A DNA stretch of 64,000 nt. Origin: Calonectria ilicicola. Its lineage: Eukaryota > Ascomycota > Sordariomycetes > Hypocreales > Nectriaceae. Under the pieces are notes generated by a model. The model was not told the DNA's origin. It made no database searches and saw nothing but the letters and a program-made list of their open reading frames with translations. A program made the translations under genes and the position numbers. The stretch spans positions 868,001 through 932,000 of the forward strand of contig CP085831.1 in assembly GCA_020809705.1 (NCBI GenBank). Reading direction: 5' to 3'. Within the stretch, counting starts at the first letter, position 1. Every line of letters starts with the position of its first letter. Below, in pieces: positions 10,352 to 22,981 of the stretch.

Positions 10352-12436
10352 TTAACAAAAGGTCAGGTCTTCATCTGCCAGCTTTCCAGCTCCGATATCT
10401 TCCAATACCTCGCCGTCCATGAATCCATGAATGAAACCCTCTCCGAGAATTCGGTAATTCTGTCCATCAGGTCTTACTAGAAGAGGAACCTGGCAGCCAA
10501 ACACGATGCAGAAAAGGTCTCCAAGCCGTACCGCTTTGTCGATGTCAGCCTCTTCCTCATCTTCAAGCCCAGGAACCCAGCCAAACCTGCCACTCTCCAT
10601 AATGGCAAACCTTCTCCCCATGCTAACATTTCGGAATCTTACAAACTCCTGCCAAAGAGGGTGATTCTCCACGTCGACTGGTAGTTTGTCTGTGAAAAAG
10701 TCACCAACACGGCCAACACTTCCTCTGAGGTTGATGTGGTCATGGTAGCGTCTCCAGTTTTGCCACTCGTCATATCGATGTCCTTGGATAGCAAACTCCT
10801 CCCAGCCCCTCTTTTTGAACTCCGCCATGGCCATCTCGGAGGATGTAGGGAGATTAAAAATATGCATCTCGCGGCCATGTGTAATGCTCTCCTGGCCCAT
10901 AAATCCCAATCTTCCTCCCACGAGGGTGTTATAGAGCGCTCGTCGGGTCTCATCTGATGATTCGTAGGCCACCTGAACTTCACGAATCTGCCCTCTATTA
11001 TGCTTTTGACTGTCGTTGTTGGAAATACCGGCCTTTGACCGTGAGCCAACCTGCGCAACTTGGTCGACTATGACGCCGCGAACTGCCAATAGACGATGAT
11101 TATCCGAGAAAGAAAACTGGGCGGGCCTTCCTCCATCGGCCTTGTACTGAAGCACCGGACTCAATCGATCACGATTGCGATCCTCTACAGTCCAGTCAGG
11201 AGCCCAAGAAGGTGTATCGGTTTGGCTCCATGGATTTCCTTCGCGGAGTAGTCCAAGACTATTATTGCTTTCAATAAATAGCTTGGCTATACTGCAAAAC
11301 AAGGTAGACGGGCCTATGTTGTAATCAACAACTAGCTTCTCAGCAATGGCTGGATCAATGAAGGCGAGTAAACCGTAGACCTTATCCAACGGCTCCATGC
11401 AGGAAGTACCACCTGCCAGTTCCAAGAGATCCCCTTGAGACAAAATCTCGCCTCTTTCTTCTTTTCTCGCCACCCGTGCCGGACCTTTATCGATGTGATG
11501 GAGGTTTTTGGTATCCCATCGCCCAGATACTTCCCCATCCGGCTTTCCTTGCTCTGCCTGGAGGATCTTGCGGTCATGTTTCAGACAACCATCTTTTACA
11601 TACCACAGGCAGGTATGAATTGAAGTCAAGGCATCCTGTACTTCTTTCCAGGTGATGGATTCCTCGCCGGCAAACATGGGTGCGTTTGGTGGTGCCAGTG
11701 CGACCTCTTGGACAATCCACAAACGCGACCAATATGGCCTTTGAAGAAAAGCTTGGAAAGCCAACCACTTCCCATCTGTCCCAAAATGGCCAGGTTCAAT
11801 CTGTAAGATTTCCTTCAGCTCATTTGTCTTGCGCTTCACCTCATAATCGGCAAGCGTCTTCATCAACTCAATAGCCTTCCCACTGTTGTCAGCCTTAGGT
11901 CCAAGGAACGTCATGGTGGTCCAGGAACCCGCGAAAATATCGCGCATCTTGGCGACTTGCGATCCTCGCTCGGCATAATTTTGCTGGTTGATGCATAGCG
12001 AGTCAACCCAGAGCATGTATCTTTCAGCGAAACAGCCAAGACTTCGAAGAGTTTGGAGGGCCGCAGCAAGATTCTTGGTAATAGAAGTCTCAACTCCGTT
12101 AACCAAGATAGACTCCCGCTCGTTTGGGCTACCCCATGTATATGAAAGAGTTGCGAAATCACCCCATTTAAACCGATACCAGTCCTTTTTTGGAATAGCA
12201 GGTGGTATCTCTGCATCGGACACCTGCTTTGAAGTTTTGCCATTCCACCATGCGGCGAGTTGCTGTCTTTTCGATATTGAAGAATGGATGTCCAGAAATG
12301 ACCGATAATCATTGATAAAATCCACTAGAGAAACAACCGTCAGGGTACATTCCAGCTGCTTCGTATCCGCCTTTTCAGGCAAGATCGAAATGAGCCGGAT
12401 CTGCTCTTTCATCTCGTCTAAGGGCTCATAAATCAT
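10352..12436 (-). CDS. HET-domain (heterokaryon incompatibility) protein
   Basis: A single exon encodes 694 residues from the ATG at 12436. The frame also runs 18 nt further upstream, but only through a GTG. The N-terminus (MIYEPLDEMKEQIRLISI) is the usual lead-in. The HET domain follows, with its three blocks: FATLSYTWG, then YMLWVDSLCINQQN...ERGSQVAKMRDIFAGS, then a distal block with RPYWSRLWIVQEV. The C-terminal half is the poorly conserved region of this family and ends with a barrel-like segment (RFGWVPG...GDLFCIVFGCQVPLLVR). HET domains trigger programmed cell death on non-self fusion in some members. Whether this copy is a real incompatibility factor is unknown. No lesion is visible. 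Confidence 0.9.
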   Translation of the reverse strand: MIYEPLDEMKEQIRLISILPEKADTKQLECTLTVVSLVDFINDYRSFLDIHSSISKRQQLAAWWNGKTSKQVSDAEIPPAIPKKDWYRFKWGDFATLSYTWGSPNERESILVNGVETSITKNLAAALQTLRSLGCFAERYMLWVDSLCINQQNYAERGSQVAKMRDIFAGSWTTMTFLGPKADNSGKAIELMKTLADYEVKRKTNELKEILQIEPGHFGTDGKWLAFQAFLQRPYWSRLWIVQEVALAPPNAPMFAGEESITWKEVQDALTSIHTCLWYVKDGCLKHDRKILQAEQGKPDGEVSGRWDTKNLHHIDKGPARVARKEERGEILSQGDLLELAGGTSCMEPLDKVYGLLAFIDPAIAEKLVVDYNIGPSTLFCSIAKLFIESNNSLGLLREGNPWSQTDTPSWAPDWTVEDRNRDRLSPVLQYKADGGRPAQFSFSDNHRLLAVRGVIVDQVAQVGSRSKAGISNNDSQKHNRGQIREVQVAYESSDETRRALYNTLVGGRLGFMGQESITHGREMHIFNLPTSSEMAMAEFKKRGWEEFAIQGHRYDEWQNWRRYHDHINLRGSVGRVGDFFTDKLPVDVENHPLWQEFVRFRNVSMGRRFAIMESGRFGWVPGLEDEEEADIDKAVRLGDLFCIVFGCQVPLLVRPDGQNYRILGEGFIHGFMDGEVLEDIGAGKLADEDLTFC

Positions 12437-13174
12437 AACTGCGGTTGTTTTCACACAATCAGTAAGTGAGTGATTTTATGAGGAATATTTGTTCTTCAAC
12501 GTACAACTAACCACTCCTCGGCGCTTAAAAAAGGGTTTGGGGGCCGTTTGCCGGGGCGCAGCTGTTGCGTGTTATGTCAGGGATTCCATGCGCGGATTAT
12601 TTTATCCCAGCATAAGTAGTCGCTTCAAGACCAAGGGGCCACGGTTGACCAAATTTCATCAGACCAGCACAAGCTTAATTATTTAATGGGCAATTTAAGT
12701 GATCGACATAGAGAGTGACGCCAGCATGTCGCTTGGCGGGGGTGCCTCATCGTCCTGGAATGAACTCAGCAAGGCAGATCTTCAAAGTGGGGGGCATGAC
12801 GCATCAGCCTTCTTTTCCGCCAATCGAACACGCCGATGGCACACTGGAGCAGGGGTGAGGATCCGGTGAACTCACCAAGCCAAGGTTGAAGATTCTCTGA
12901 ACACCTTGAGCTAAGGGTGAGCAATGGGAGATTAGGCTCAGATCCGGTATCGACAAAAGCGGCGACAAACTGCGTCTAGATTTGCATGGCCATGAATTTT
13001 GTTTAAATTGCTCCATCTGATGTTATCACAAGTTATGTGGCCAATGCTGGCTTCATAAATATGTCTACGTCAGAAAGAGAACTAGGGTTACTTCCAAATT
13101 GTATTTTCCCCCTATCCATCAATGGCATCAGAAGAGAATGATGGAAAAATTTTAATTCATTAACTAAATTTAAT
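12437..13174. other. Intergenic, nothing recognised
   Basis: This is the space between the HET gene start and the proline dehydrogenase end. Short open frames overlap without any family pattern. Confidence 0.5.
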
Positions 13175-14605
13175 CTAGATTGGCCGCAAAAGCTTCCACA
13201 ATCTTTTCTTAAATTCTGTTTTGAGAGCATAGTATTCATCAGCTGTGCGTGACAAGGCGTCCCGGTTTTCAGCTGCACGTCGAGTCAGGTAGGCCATGCA
13301 ATCGCTCATAGTCCCCCACGTAGAACACTTGTAAACATCAGGTGTCTCCAAATGAGTATCCTCTTCTTTCATCGTCAGTAGCGCAAAGCTGACATCATCA
13401 GACATTCCATGGAGCTGAGCAAACCCTAGGTGGACAGTCGGCAATTTTTGTTCTTTACGTTCTCTGTAAGTCTTGTAGGCAGCAACAAGACTCTCTTTGT
13501 TGTGGCTGGCCAGAAACAGGTTTGTAGATGGGAATTTGCGGCCGTCTTTTCCAAAAGGTCCATATTCTTGCTTGATGATACCCTGTGAGATGCTGTTGTA
13601 GGCATCATCAGTATCCTCTTTTGTGTCATGGATCAGACTTCTTTGATCAGAGGCTAAATATGCACCTCTGACTAGCTTGACTCCAAGAATGAATCCTTCC
13701 TCTTCTGCAATCTTCAAGTGTTTGAGAAGAGTACTTGAGGTACTCTTAAGATAGGCTTGGTATGTGTTGTAAATCAGAGCAGAGCCTTGTCGGTTATACC
13801 TCGACATCAAATCAACAGCAACCCTCATGATTCCCCATTGAAACTGTTGCGATTCGGCGTCGACCAAGATGCGAGCCTTTCGGTCTCTGCATTGGGAACA
13901 AATCTCCTCAAGGGCATCCAAGAATTGTTGTGGTGGTGGTGTGCCAGCAGAGAATGCCTCAGTGACTCGAGGTCCAGCTCCAGTCATTCTAGCCGTTGGT
14001 TAGCATAATCTCGAATTTTGCATGACGATTGACATATCATACTTGAGTGCCAGTTGGTCACCTTCAGTAAGAAGTCCAACGCTTTCCAAAGATCCTTTCT
14101 TCCATTCCTCAATCACGGGACAGAACTCCACGCCTGTAGTTCCTTTCGCCTCTGTTCCTAAGCCAAAGTTGGTGTTTGTTTCAAAGTCAAAGGCGGTCTC
14201 CTTTGCATATGTCAAAATAGTCCCCCGAAATCCGAGATCTTGCAACAGGTTCATGGTGTTGCGCGTTTCAGCCTCAGTTTCTCCAGCACAGAATTGTTTG
14301 TAGAATGTATTTTTCATGATCCAATGAAGTATCTTATTGCGGTTGACATTTAGTAGATACCCTGTGGTTGACTGGGATATCTTAGTGAGAAGACGTAAAG
14401 ATGGATTGAGCAAATATGGTTTGGATGAGACGGCGTTTATGAGAAGCGATCTCAATAGAACACTGTTGGGTAGACCAGAGAGGGGCGAAGAGCTTTGCGA
14501 GACGATGACTGCGCTTCGTGCTATGGGCTGAGTGGAGAAGTTTCGAATGCAATGAATCGATGTTTTTCCTCCCCTGAGAGCGACTTGTCTGTGGGTGTAA
14601 GTCAT
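13175..14605 (-). CDS. PUT1: Proline dehydrogenase, mitochondrial
   Basis: Exons are 14605-14043 and 13988-13175 (54-nt intron), giving 458 residues. The enzyme is the FAD-dependent first step of proline catabolism (proline to pyrroline-5-carboxylate), feeding electrons to the respiratory chain. The TIM-barrel pattern is clear: DLGFRGTILTYAKE, ALKMTGAGP at the exon join, ARILVDAESQ, GVKLVRGAYL, NLFLASHN, and the C-terminal AYLTRRAAEN, whose paired Arg bind the substrate carboxylate in this family. The N-terminus is basic and Ser-rich without acids, as expected for a matrix-targeting peptide. It lies beside an amino-acid permease and a flavin amine oxidase in the same orientation, which suggests a local amino-acid catabolism group. 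Confidence 0.93.
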
Positions 14606-15330
14606 GGTGAGGTAACGCGATTCAACACGGCGTGGTATATTTATTGATGTCTAAACACGGGTCTCAAGCATCTTGGTCTTCTAATTTCTACCCTACTTTA
14701 TACCAATGCAGTGTCGGCTACTCTGCCGATACAGGTGACTAGATCTCCTCTCAAGTCACGATGCGGGGTAGAACAAGTGGCAACTGTAGATTCAGAGCTC
14801 GCCTGTTGGTAATTGTGGTCAGCAGGGCTACTGAGGGTTGGGCGCTTCCCGATAACGGCTCGGGATCGAGGCCGAGCAGATTCTCACATGGCCCTCATCT
14901 TTAGTATCTGTGTGGAGTATTCTAAACCATTCTGGTAAAGGTGCGCGGGATGCTGCAGCGAATTAAACCCCAGCCTGTCTTTTATCGCGTGAACCATTGT
15001 TTCAAAGCTCATCCATCTCACCGCATGAATCGCTCAGCAATGACTTAGCGCGCCTTTTCACAATTAACAATTTGACTTTAATCTTACAGAGGTTTTCTTT
15101 CCCCCTTTTTGCACGATATCAAACCTTCCTGGTTCATCACCATTCAGATTACAACTCTATCATCTCATTATGTAACAAATGTCTTTCAAAGTTTGAAGGA
15201 GCGAGGCGAGTCGACTGCACCAAACATGATAATCACAAATATCAAGGTATGCAAAGAATTGAAAGGTTCGAGATAGCTTAAGCTCAAAATACATTCTACC
15301 AAATTTTGACGGACAAGATGAGGGATCCGA
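14606..15330. other. Intergenic, nothing recognised
   Basis: This contains the proline dehydrogenase upstream region and the permease 3' region. No specific regulator site was identified with confidence. Confidence 0.5.
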
Positions 15331-17075
15331 TCATCCCTCGACAGTCTGGTTCACCTGAGCCTTCTTCAAGCCAAACATTTGGGCCATTTCCATCCAAAAT
15401 CCCACAGGTATTTCTTCAGCTGCTTCTTCGTAAGCATCAATAACAGGCTTTTCCCATACAAGATCGGCATCTCTAGCCTGGATGACCTTGGTTCTTTTGA
15501 CCAGCTTCCACCCAATATAGAGGACAGGGTTGACAAGAACCATTGTGTACGACGTAAAGAAGGTCCCTACATCCCAATTTCCAGGTACAAAGACGGCGTA
15601 GCCATATACACAAACAATAACTGTGAGAACGACCAGTCCAATCCAGCCACAATAGGGCTGGAAACGACCATAGTAAGGAAACAGGGATCGATCGAGGTTC
15701 TGGGCCAAGCAAGCCTTGTAGAAGAAGAGATAGGTAATAGAGATAACAATGTAATTGATGATTTGGGATGATGTGATGATGTTAATGAGCCACGTCAGTA
15801 CTTCAGAGGCACCACTAGAAACGTTTAGGTACGCCAAGAAGGGAAAAAGCATCGTAACCCCCAGGGCGAATACAGGGACACCAGACTTGGTACACTTGAG
15901 GAATATCTTTGGCGCTTGGCCTTCCAGGGCCAATCCATAAAGGGTTCGGCTTCCACAATATGTGAATGCGTTTCCGGCAGAAAAAATACTGGTGATCATC
16001 AGGGCATTGGTAATGTGGGGCAAAACGCCCACACGCATATTGCTCATAGCAATAACAAAGGGCGAAGCTGCGGCAGTACCAGCCTTCTCACTTTTGCCAA
16101 AGACGACATTGACCAAGGCAGGATCATTGTACGGCAGGACAATAGAGGCGCATAGAGCACTTCCAATGAAGAAGACCAAAAATCGCCAGTAGGTGGCTGT
16201 GAAGGCCGACTTGAGGTAACGACGAGGGAATTTAGCTTCACCAGCTACCATCGCCACATACTCTGGACCAACAATAATTAGAGCTGTGGTCCAAAGCGAT
16301 CCCAAAAATCCCTCAAACCGTCCAAGGTCCCCAGTTGTATTATACTCGGCGAAGGATCCGGGATTTTTCCAGTATCGAAATCCGTACGCATCGTGGTCTG
16401 GGTTTCCGCCAACCATGGTGACAAAGGTGAAGGAAAACAAAATGGCAAGTAGAATAACTTTACCACTTGCTAACCAAAATTCCGCTTCGCCGTAAACGCC
16501 GACCGCAAAAGCATTGATCAGGCTAGGACGTGTTAGCTGGCGCCACAACTAGGAGTAGAGATGTCGACTCACATATACAAGACGATACAGGCAGACACCA
16601 CGGCAGCAACAGGTATGTCATCTCGCCAGTAGCTCAGTACTAGTGCAATAGCAGTGATTTCGTACGGAATCATGATGACTTGGTACAAGAAAAAGTTCCA
16701 GCCAGCCATGAACCCAAACGCTTCATCAACCCATTTGCCTGCCATGCGGACAAATGCAGAAGACACTGGCATAAAGACGGCCATCTCAGCCATGCAGTTA
16801 TTTACCGCAGAAAGGATGGCAGAGTAGAAGAGGAAGGCAATAAGCAAGCTTCCAGGACCTCCTCGAGCCAAGCCGATACCAACACTGACAAAGGTCGAGG
16901 TACCAATAGACCCGCCGATGGCAATAAGTTGGATCTGCCTGTAACTGAGACTCCGGTGAAGCTGATCTCGATGACCATTACCGAAGGAGACGTCTTCTAC
17001 ATCACCGGCGATGGTGCCATGTTGCCCATCATCAAAGTCTGACTGGTCATCAGACTTCTCCTTTAATGTTGCCAT
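15331..17075 (-). CDS. Amino-acid permease (APC/YAT family, DIP5/PUT4-like)
   Basis: Exons are 17075-16573 and 16522-15331 (50-nt intron), giving 564 residues with about 12 hydrophobic helices. After an acidic cytosolic N-tail comes the family start: RSLSYRQIQLIAIGGSIGT then GPGSLL. Further on are IVGPEYVAMVAGEAKFPRR and SAGNAFTYCGSRTLYGLA. These are landmarks of the fungal plasma-membrane amino-acid/H+ symporters. Specificity cannot be read reliably. Its position 725 bp from proline dehydrogenase makes proline or a related amino acid a reasonable guess. Confidence 0.9.
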
Positions 17076-17702
17076 TGTAATGGGAAGTACAGGAAGAGAG
17101 GGGTACTATGCCAAACAAGTATAATAAAGTCTGTGAATCACATTTTCATAAAAGAGAAACGAGAAGGTTTATATAGTCCCAATAAGGGGGGAGGTGAGAG
17201 ATATTCGTTGAAAGCATGGGCCAGGTGAATGCGGAGAAAGCACACCGACCCCAGATTACCCCAGACTCTTTAGCCCAGTCACGGACACGCCGGGTGACCA
17301 GTATCAGTACCAGGGGGGTACATTGATCTACTGGAGCCTGATAACCCAGTCCCATCTTTCGGCTAATGACCCGATGTGTGTTGGGCATCCTTGGCACGAT
17401 TAGATTTTAACACCCCATCATTGCTATCAAGGGGCTTATCTCAAAGATAATGAAGCAGAGATATTGTATACCATACGGTCTTTATTAAAGATAGGGATAA
17501 AATGCATTGTGGGGAGTGTCATGATCCCCTGAGGGGCCTATTCACGCGGTGACGTCTCGCAAGAAGCAATGAGCCAAGAGTCTTAACCGCCACGCTATCG
17601 AGCGGTGAAAGGTTTCATACCTTAATAGATGACTGCATATTCTAGCGAAGCAATGCAATTATGGGGCTCTATCTTCAACACTTGGATACTGCTTACAAAT
17701 GC
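17076..17702. other. Intergenic with a tRNA-like A-box stretch
   Basis: On the minus strand 17599-17582 reads GATAGCGTGGCGGTTAAG, close to the A-box of tRNA genes or tRNA-derived SINEs. No convincing B-box (GGTTCGANTCC) or cloverleaf follows, so no tRNA is called. Otherwise nothing was recognised. Confidence 0.4.
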
Positions 17703-19076
17703 CTACAGCCTAGATCCGGGCACAGGTTGGATCTCGGAGAACTCTAGAGTCTTTCCAAGGCGCCAGCTAACACTACCACCCCAGTTCTTATCATCGGAAG
17801 TAGCCTTGGGATCTTTCCATTGCCATCTCTCAATCGACTGATTACCCTTCTCCAACAGAGTCTTGACCCATGATCCAAAAATGGGGAAAAATTTGAACCC
17901 ATGACCAGAGTCACCCGTCAACAAAATGAGTGACGAGGATGTCTCAGGGACGTAGTCAATGATGAAGTCCGAGTTCAGAGTATCAGCAAACCAGCAAAGT
18001 GACTTTTTGACCAGAGGTCGATCAGCAAATGCAGGGAGCGTCTCTGCCAAGAGCTTCCTCATCTTTGCTTCATCATGCGCAGGTACAAACGCGCTATCAT
18101 TCAGGGATGCAGGGGCATGAGAGAATCCTGTTTTGGGATCTGTGTTCACGTAACCACCACCCATGGGGCAAATTTTGAGGAGATTGGTCTTGGGGCACGG
18201 CTCGAAATAAAAGCCCAGATCCCTGGCATAAGTGATGGGAATACCGCGGAGGGCGGCAGTCTCATCATCACTCAAGCGGACATGGGCAACGGACCAGGAC
18301 TTGGCCACTACTTGAGTTCCAATCTCTGGGACAAGCTTTGTTGCTGCTGCGCCAACAGAGACGATGACCAAGTCAGCGGTGTGGATTTTGCCACCCTCAA
18401 CCTGGACTCCAGTAGCCTTCCTGCCCTCTGGAGTATTCTCATAGATGATTTGAGAAATGCTGCCGCGCTCTCCGAGAAAGAACTTTACGCCACGAGCCTG
18501 GGTCTCGCGATAAGCGGCAAGCAAAGCAGCTCCGGAGTTGGCATAGCCATCAAAGCCGTTGAAGTAGCCGCGCCATCCCGGAAATGAGCCACCGTACTGC
18601 CAGAAGCGCTCTCGGACATCACCTTCTTTGTCAAAAGGGTGCACATGGTCTCTCAGCTGAGGATGAGCGTCGGCTGCGGCCCGAAACCGAGCCAGGGTCG
18701 CCGTGGCTTCATCTGGTGAGTTGGCGGAGACGCAGTGAATGAACCCAGTCTGGTGAAAGTGTGGGGCGTAAAAGGGGGTTTTCCAAGCAGCAATGGCTTG
18801 CTGCACACCAACACATGTCAGCAAATATTTGTCATAGACCAGATTGGGGAGAGGGGGTCATCTTACGATGGTCAATTCCGTCCAAAAGGGTTCTTCGTAT
18901 TCGGCCCTTACAATCTTGTTCAGATCGTTGGCAGCGGAGTAGCGAGGTGGTATCTGGTTGTCCTTTTCGAAGATAGAAATGTTTGTGTAGCCTGCTTCGA
19001 TCAAGTGAAGAGCCGTGGAGAGGCCAAATGCTCCACCGCCAACAATGATGATTTCGCTAGACTTGGAAATTGCCAT
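17703..19076 (-). CDS. FAD-dependent amine oxidase, amadoriase/saccharopine-oxidase (MSOX) family, PTS1-like end
   Basis: Exons are 19076-18867 and 18800-17703 (66-nt intron), giving 435 residues. Residues 8-15 carry the dinucleotide-binding motif VGGGAFGL. SAANDLNKIVRAEY is the second signature of the fructosyl-amine/saccharopine/pipecolate oxidase group. Near the C-terminus, CWFADT...DFIIDYVPE...GDSGHGFKFFP aligns with the segment holding the Cys that binds FAD covalently in monomeric sarcosine oxidase and amadoriases. These enzymes oxidise a secondary amine to an imine and release H2O2. The final residues are SRL, a PTS1 variant, so a peroxisomal location is expected. The substrate could be a fructosyl amino acid, saccharopine, pipecolate or an N-methyl amino acid. 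Sequence alone does not decide. Confidence 0.88.
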
Positions 19077-20146
19077 GATGAAGCACTTGTAAGCCAGTAA
19101 TCTGAATTCTGTGATGGCCCAAAAACTTTACAGACATAAGTCATTGAATATATTGTACCTCTAAAATAGCTTGTATTCTTTCTTCTTGGCGGTTGACGTC
19201 CTACAATGTACCTCGTGATGGTCCTCGGCTAGTAGCCGCAATGTCCGGCTAGCTTCCGTAGCACTATCACCAACTACAACGACACCGACCATTGCACCCA
19301 CAGCCAGCCACCGGCAAGCTCCCGCCTTATTCGGTTAATTATCCAAGCGTTCAATCGCGGTATCATTACTGTTGGAGTGTGTAAGTGGCGTGTGTGTAGT
19401 GCGCAATCGAACGATGGCGGTCTGCATGATTGCGTGGAGGATTACCGGGAGGGATCCCGTTTATTGTACAACATGAAAAGGAGTGAACAATAACTGGAAC
19501 ACTAAATCATAAATCAAGTTTTAGAGGTCATAGCGGTGAGGCAGCCGGTCCGTTTATCGGGCTTCTACGCGGACGACTCCAGACGTACCGTACCCACCAA
19601 TAGTCACGAGAATTCAATCAGTCTGAGGAATGCGAATTTCGAATACATGCTGATTGGCAAAATCAAGAGCCAGACCAACATGCTATTCAATTCAGTGCAG
19701 CTCCTGAACGTCTCTCAAGCCGGCGTTGCCGATGTATGCAACCAATCTTTATCATTTGTTAGGACCATTAATATCCAAATATTGGGCAATCCGAAGTACA
19801 AAATACAACCATATCAACCTTCAAAACACCATACAGGTGATAGAAATTGCGCATCCAGTAGGTTATAGAATCCAATCTACGTCTACATGTCAGAGAGCAC
19901 TCGACTGAACTTGCGTTAACATCATGCCGTCGTAACATGAGGCTAATAGGTAGAACGGAGCGTCAAACAATGACACCGCGATTCGTTTCAATATTCCAAT
20001 GATGTTTTTATATATATTCTACAGGAGTATTATTAAAATACAACGATGACTCCAGGGCGAATGGAGACAAGCTGGTCACCACAAGTGGCCTAACAGGGCA
20101 TCGATTATCGAAGTCGAGCGACAAACAGTTTGCTTGGGTCGCAAAA
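19077..20146. other. Intergenic, nothing recognised
   Basis: Short unconserved frames only. It includes the amine oxidase promoter and the 3' side of the ABC transporter gene. Confidence 0.5.
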
Positions 20147-22981
20147 TCACGATTCCGACGACTCAGCCTCCTGCTCCAACTTCTCCTTCTCCTTCTTCTC
20201 AGCAATCGTCTGCTTCTCCCACATGGCATGGTATTGTCCTTGGAGTGCCAGCAATTCGTGATGGGTACCACGCTCGACGATCTTGCCCTTGTGAAGAACC
20301 ACAATCTGGTCGGAAGTGGTGATGGTAGAAAGGCGGTGGCTGTTATAAAAGATGTTTGTCAGTGAAATGTTCCGGCAAAGAGTGGCCTAGTTTATCAACG
20401 ATGAAAAGAACTGGTACTTACGCAATAGTGATTGTGGTTCGTCCAGCTGTGACCCGCTCAAGAGCATCCTGGATCAGTCTCTCAGTGTGGGAGTCGAGGG
20501 ACGCGGTGGCCTCATCCAGAAGGAGGATGCGAGCATCTTTGAGAATGGCTCGTGCGATAGCGACCTACAAACACAACACTCGTTAGTAAAACGTTTACAT
20601 AATTTACACAAACAAAGCAGGGTGACATACACGCTGGCGTTCACCTCCAGATAGCTTCAGACCCCGCTCTCCAACCTTGGTGTCATATCCGTCTGGGAAG
20701 GCAACGATGCGGTCATGGATGTTAGCCGCCTTGCATGCCTCGTGGACCTCAGCCTCCGAGGCTTGGGGGTTAGCGTAGAGCAGATTGTACATGATGCTGG
20801 CGTTAAAGAGCACCGTATCTTGAGGGACAACTCCAATGTTCTTGCGAAGGCTATCTAGCTTCATGTCCCTGAGGTCGTGGCCGTCCATGGTGATGGAACC
20901 ACCCGTGACATCGTAGAATCGGAAAAGGAGCTTCAGCGAAGTTGATTTACCGCTGCCAGACTCTCCGACAATTGCCGTCTTCGTACCTGGAGCGACAGTA
21001 AAGCTGATGCCGTCGAGAGCCGGTTCTCCCTTCTTGCTCTGATACGAGAATTTAACGTCATTGAAGGCAACCTCTCCCTTTACCGAAGGTAATGAAACAG
21101 CATCTGGCTTCTCCACGATGCCAGACGTTTCTTTGAACTAGATTCATTCAGTCAGCATCAGCGGGATTAAAAGGGAGGCCATGGTAGCTTACCAGATCGA
21201 GAAGTCGTTCGGCTTCAATAAGGTTGTTCTGCAGCATAGTAAAGTAGGTTCCGAAAAAGTTGAGGGGACCCTGAAGCTGAACAAAGTAGTTGATCAGACT
21301 GACGAATTCACCAACAGTTTGCTCGCCGATCGAAATTTTGTAGGCGGAGACAGCGACGAGAAGAGCAGTTCCGAGGGAAAAGATGGAGCTCTGAGTCAAG
21401 TTGAGGCCGTTGAGAGACCACAGGACCAGGCGTTCGGCGCCTTGGAATGCAAACACATGATCCCTAAATCGTTGGGTTTCACGGGGAATGGCGCAATTGT
21501 GCTGCACCGTCTCATATGACATGATGGCATCTGTCTTGACAGCCTCCATCTCACGCGTCTTGATTGTCATGTCTCTCCTCTGCTTGCCACGGTATTTGGC
21601 CACATAGATGGTGAGGAAGATATAAGACCACATGATGAAGAAGACAATGATGGTGTAAAATGCATCGTACTTGACAAAGAAGAAAACACCTGCGACAAAG
21701 ATGTCAAAGACCATGGGGAAAACCTGGAAACAGAAGCTCTCCAAGAAAGTGTTGATGGCAGCGCCGCGACTCAACGCACTAGTCACCTCACCAATCTTCT
21801 TGTTCAGATGGAACTCCAGAGAAAGGCCGAGGACGTGCTCGAATGCGGCGCACGAAAGTCTTCGGAAGAGCGACTGCGATACGGGAATCCAGAGAACACC
21901 CCTTGCAGCACCGAGAGCTCCCTGGTTGCCCTGGAGAGCGCGGTAAACGACGTAGAGAATAATCTGTTTGTACGGCAGACGACCCTCGCCGAGAGCATCA
22001 ACCAGAACTCCCAGCTGCACGGGAGCCAAGACATTGACAAGACGTTGGCATACAAGGAGAACTAAGCAAATAACCACGATAGCTTGGTATATGGGGGATC
22101 CCTTTGGCCTGGTTACGATTAGCGTTGGTGGGTGGTATGAGGGATTCGTCTTTCTCGCACCATAGGTAGGGGAACAGAACCCTGAATCCGGCAAAATAGT
22201 CAAGCCAGCCCGTACCCGAAACTTGGGTTCGACTGGCTTGGCCTGGCGTACGGGCCGGGACACTACCATAGTTTCCGTTCTCACCATTTCCATTACCGAG
22301 GAGCGATTGTCGTTCCTCTGGGTCGGACTTGGGCTTGGGTGAGCTCAGCTTATACTCTCGAATGGCGAGGGTGCCAATCATGAGCACAAGCACCACAATC
22401 CTGGACAATCCAAGAACATTGATGTTGTCAATGAAACCCTTGGTAACCCGGAGATTGGGCTGCACAGAATGAAGGATGGCGGCGATGGCGCCTTCGTCCA
22501 ATGCGCCTGCGATCCATGCGAAGCAATTGGCAGCACCTGGAGTCCACGGACCTTCCGGATCAGGCAGCAAACCAGCCAGAAAGTAAAGCAACACTCCAAC
22601 GTAGGAGGCCTAGATCTGTTGTTAACCAATGCGACATGAAAGACCGTAGATAAGGGACGGGGCGCATACTAAATACGCGTTGAAGGAGAAATCGACGGTG
22701 CCGGCCAGCTCATTTCGAGTAGCAACTGCTTCGCGCACAGCAAGAATAACACTGGCGAGGAATTGGAGAGAAAGGACAACCTGGAGGAAGTATATGAACT
22801 TTGTGTACCTCCGGCCAACGGTTTCGGCTTTTTTCTTTTGGTCTGCGTCTGACACGCCCTGACGCGTCTCTCGGCGGCGATTGAGGTAGAACTCCAAGGA
22901 TTGAGCACCCAGCAAGGTGATAAACAGTAAGGACGGGTAGAGATAATAGGCAATCTGCTGCCCGAGTTGCGCGCTCGCCAT
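20147..22981 (-). CDS. hmt1: HMT1-type ABC half-transporter (vacuolar heavy-metal tolerance family), six exons
   Basis: Exons: 22981-22670, 22609-22161, 22108-21193, 21137-20631, 20564-20422 and 20339-20147, giving 839 residues. Order: an N-terminal hydrophobic extension of several helices (typical of HMT1/ABCB6), a core transmembrane domain ([12 protein letters not shown] to ERLLDL), then one nucleotide-binding domain. That domain has Walker [10 protein letters not shown]-loop VVPQDTVLF, signature KLSGGERQR, Walker [13 protein letters not shown] and H-loop AHRLSTI, all complete. In fission yeast the relative moves phytochelatin/glutathione-type conjugates into the vacuole and gives metal tolerance. 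That role is family inference here. Length matches the family (~830). Confidence 0.9.
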
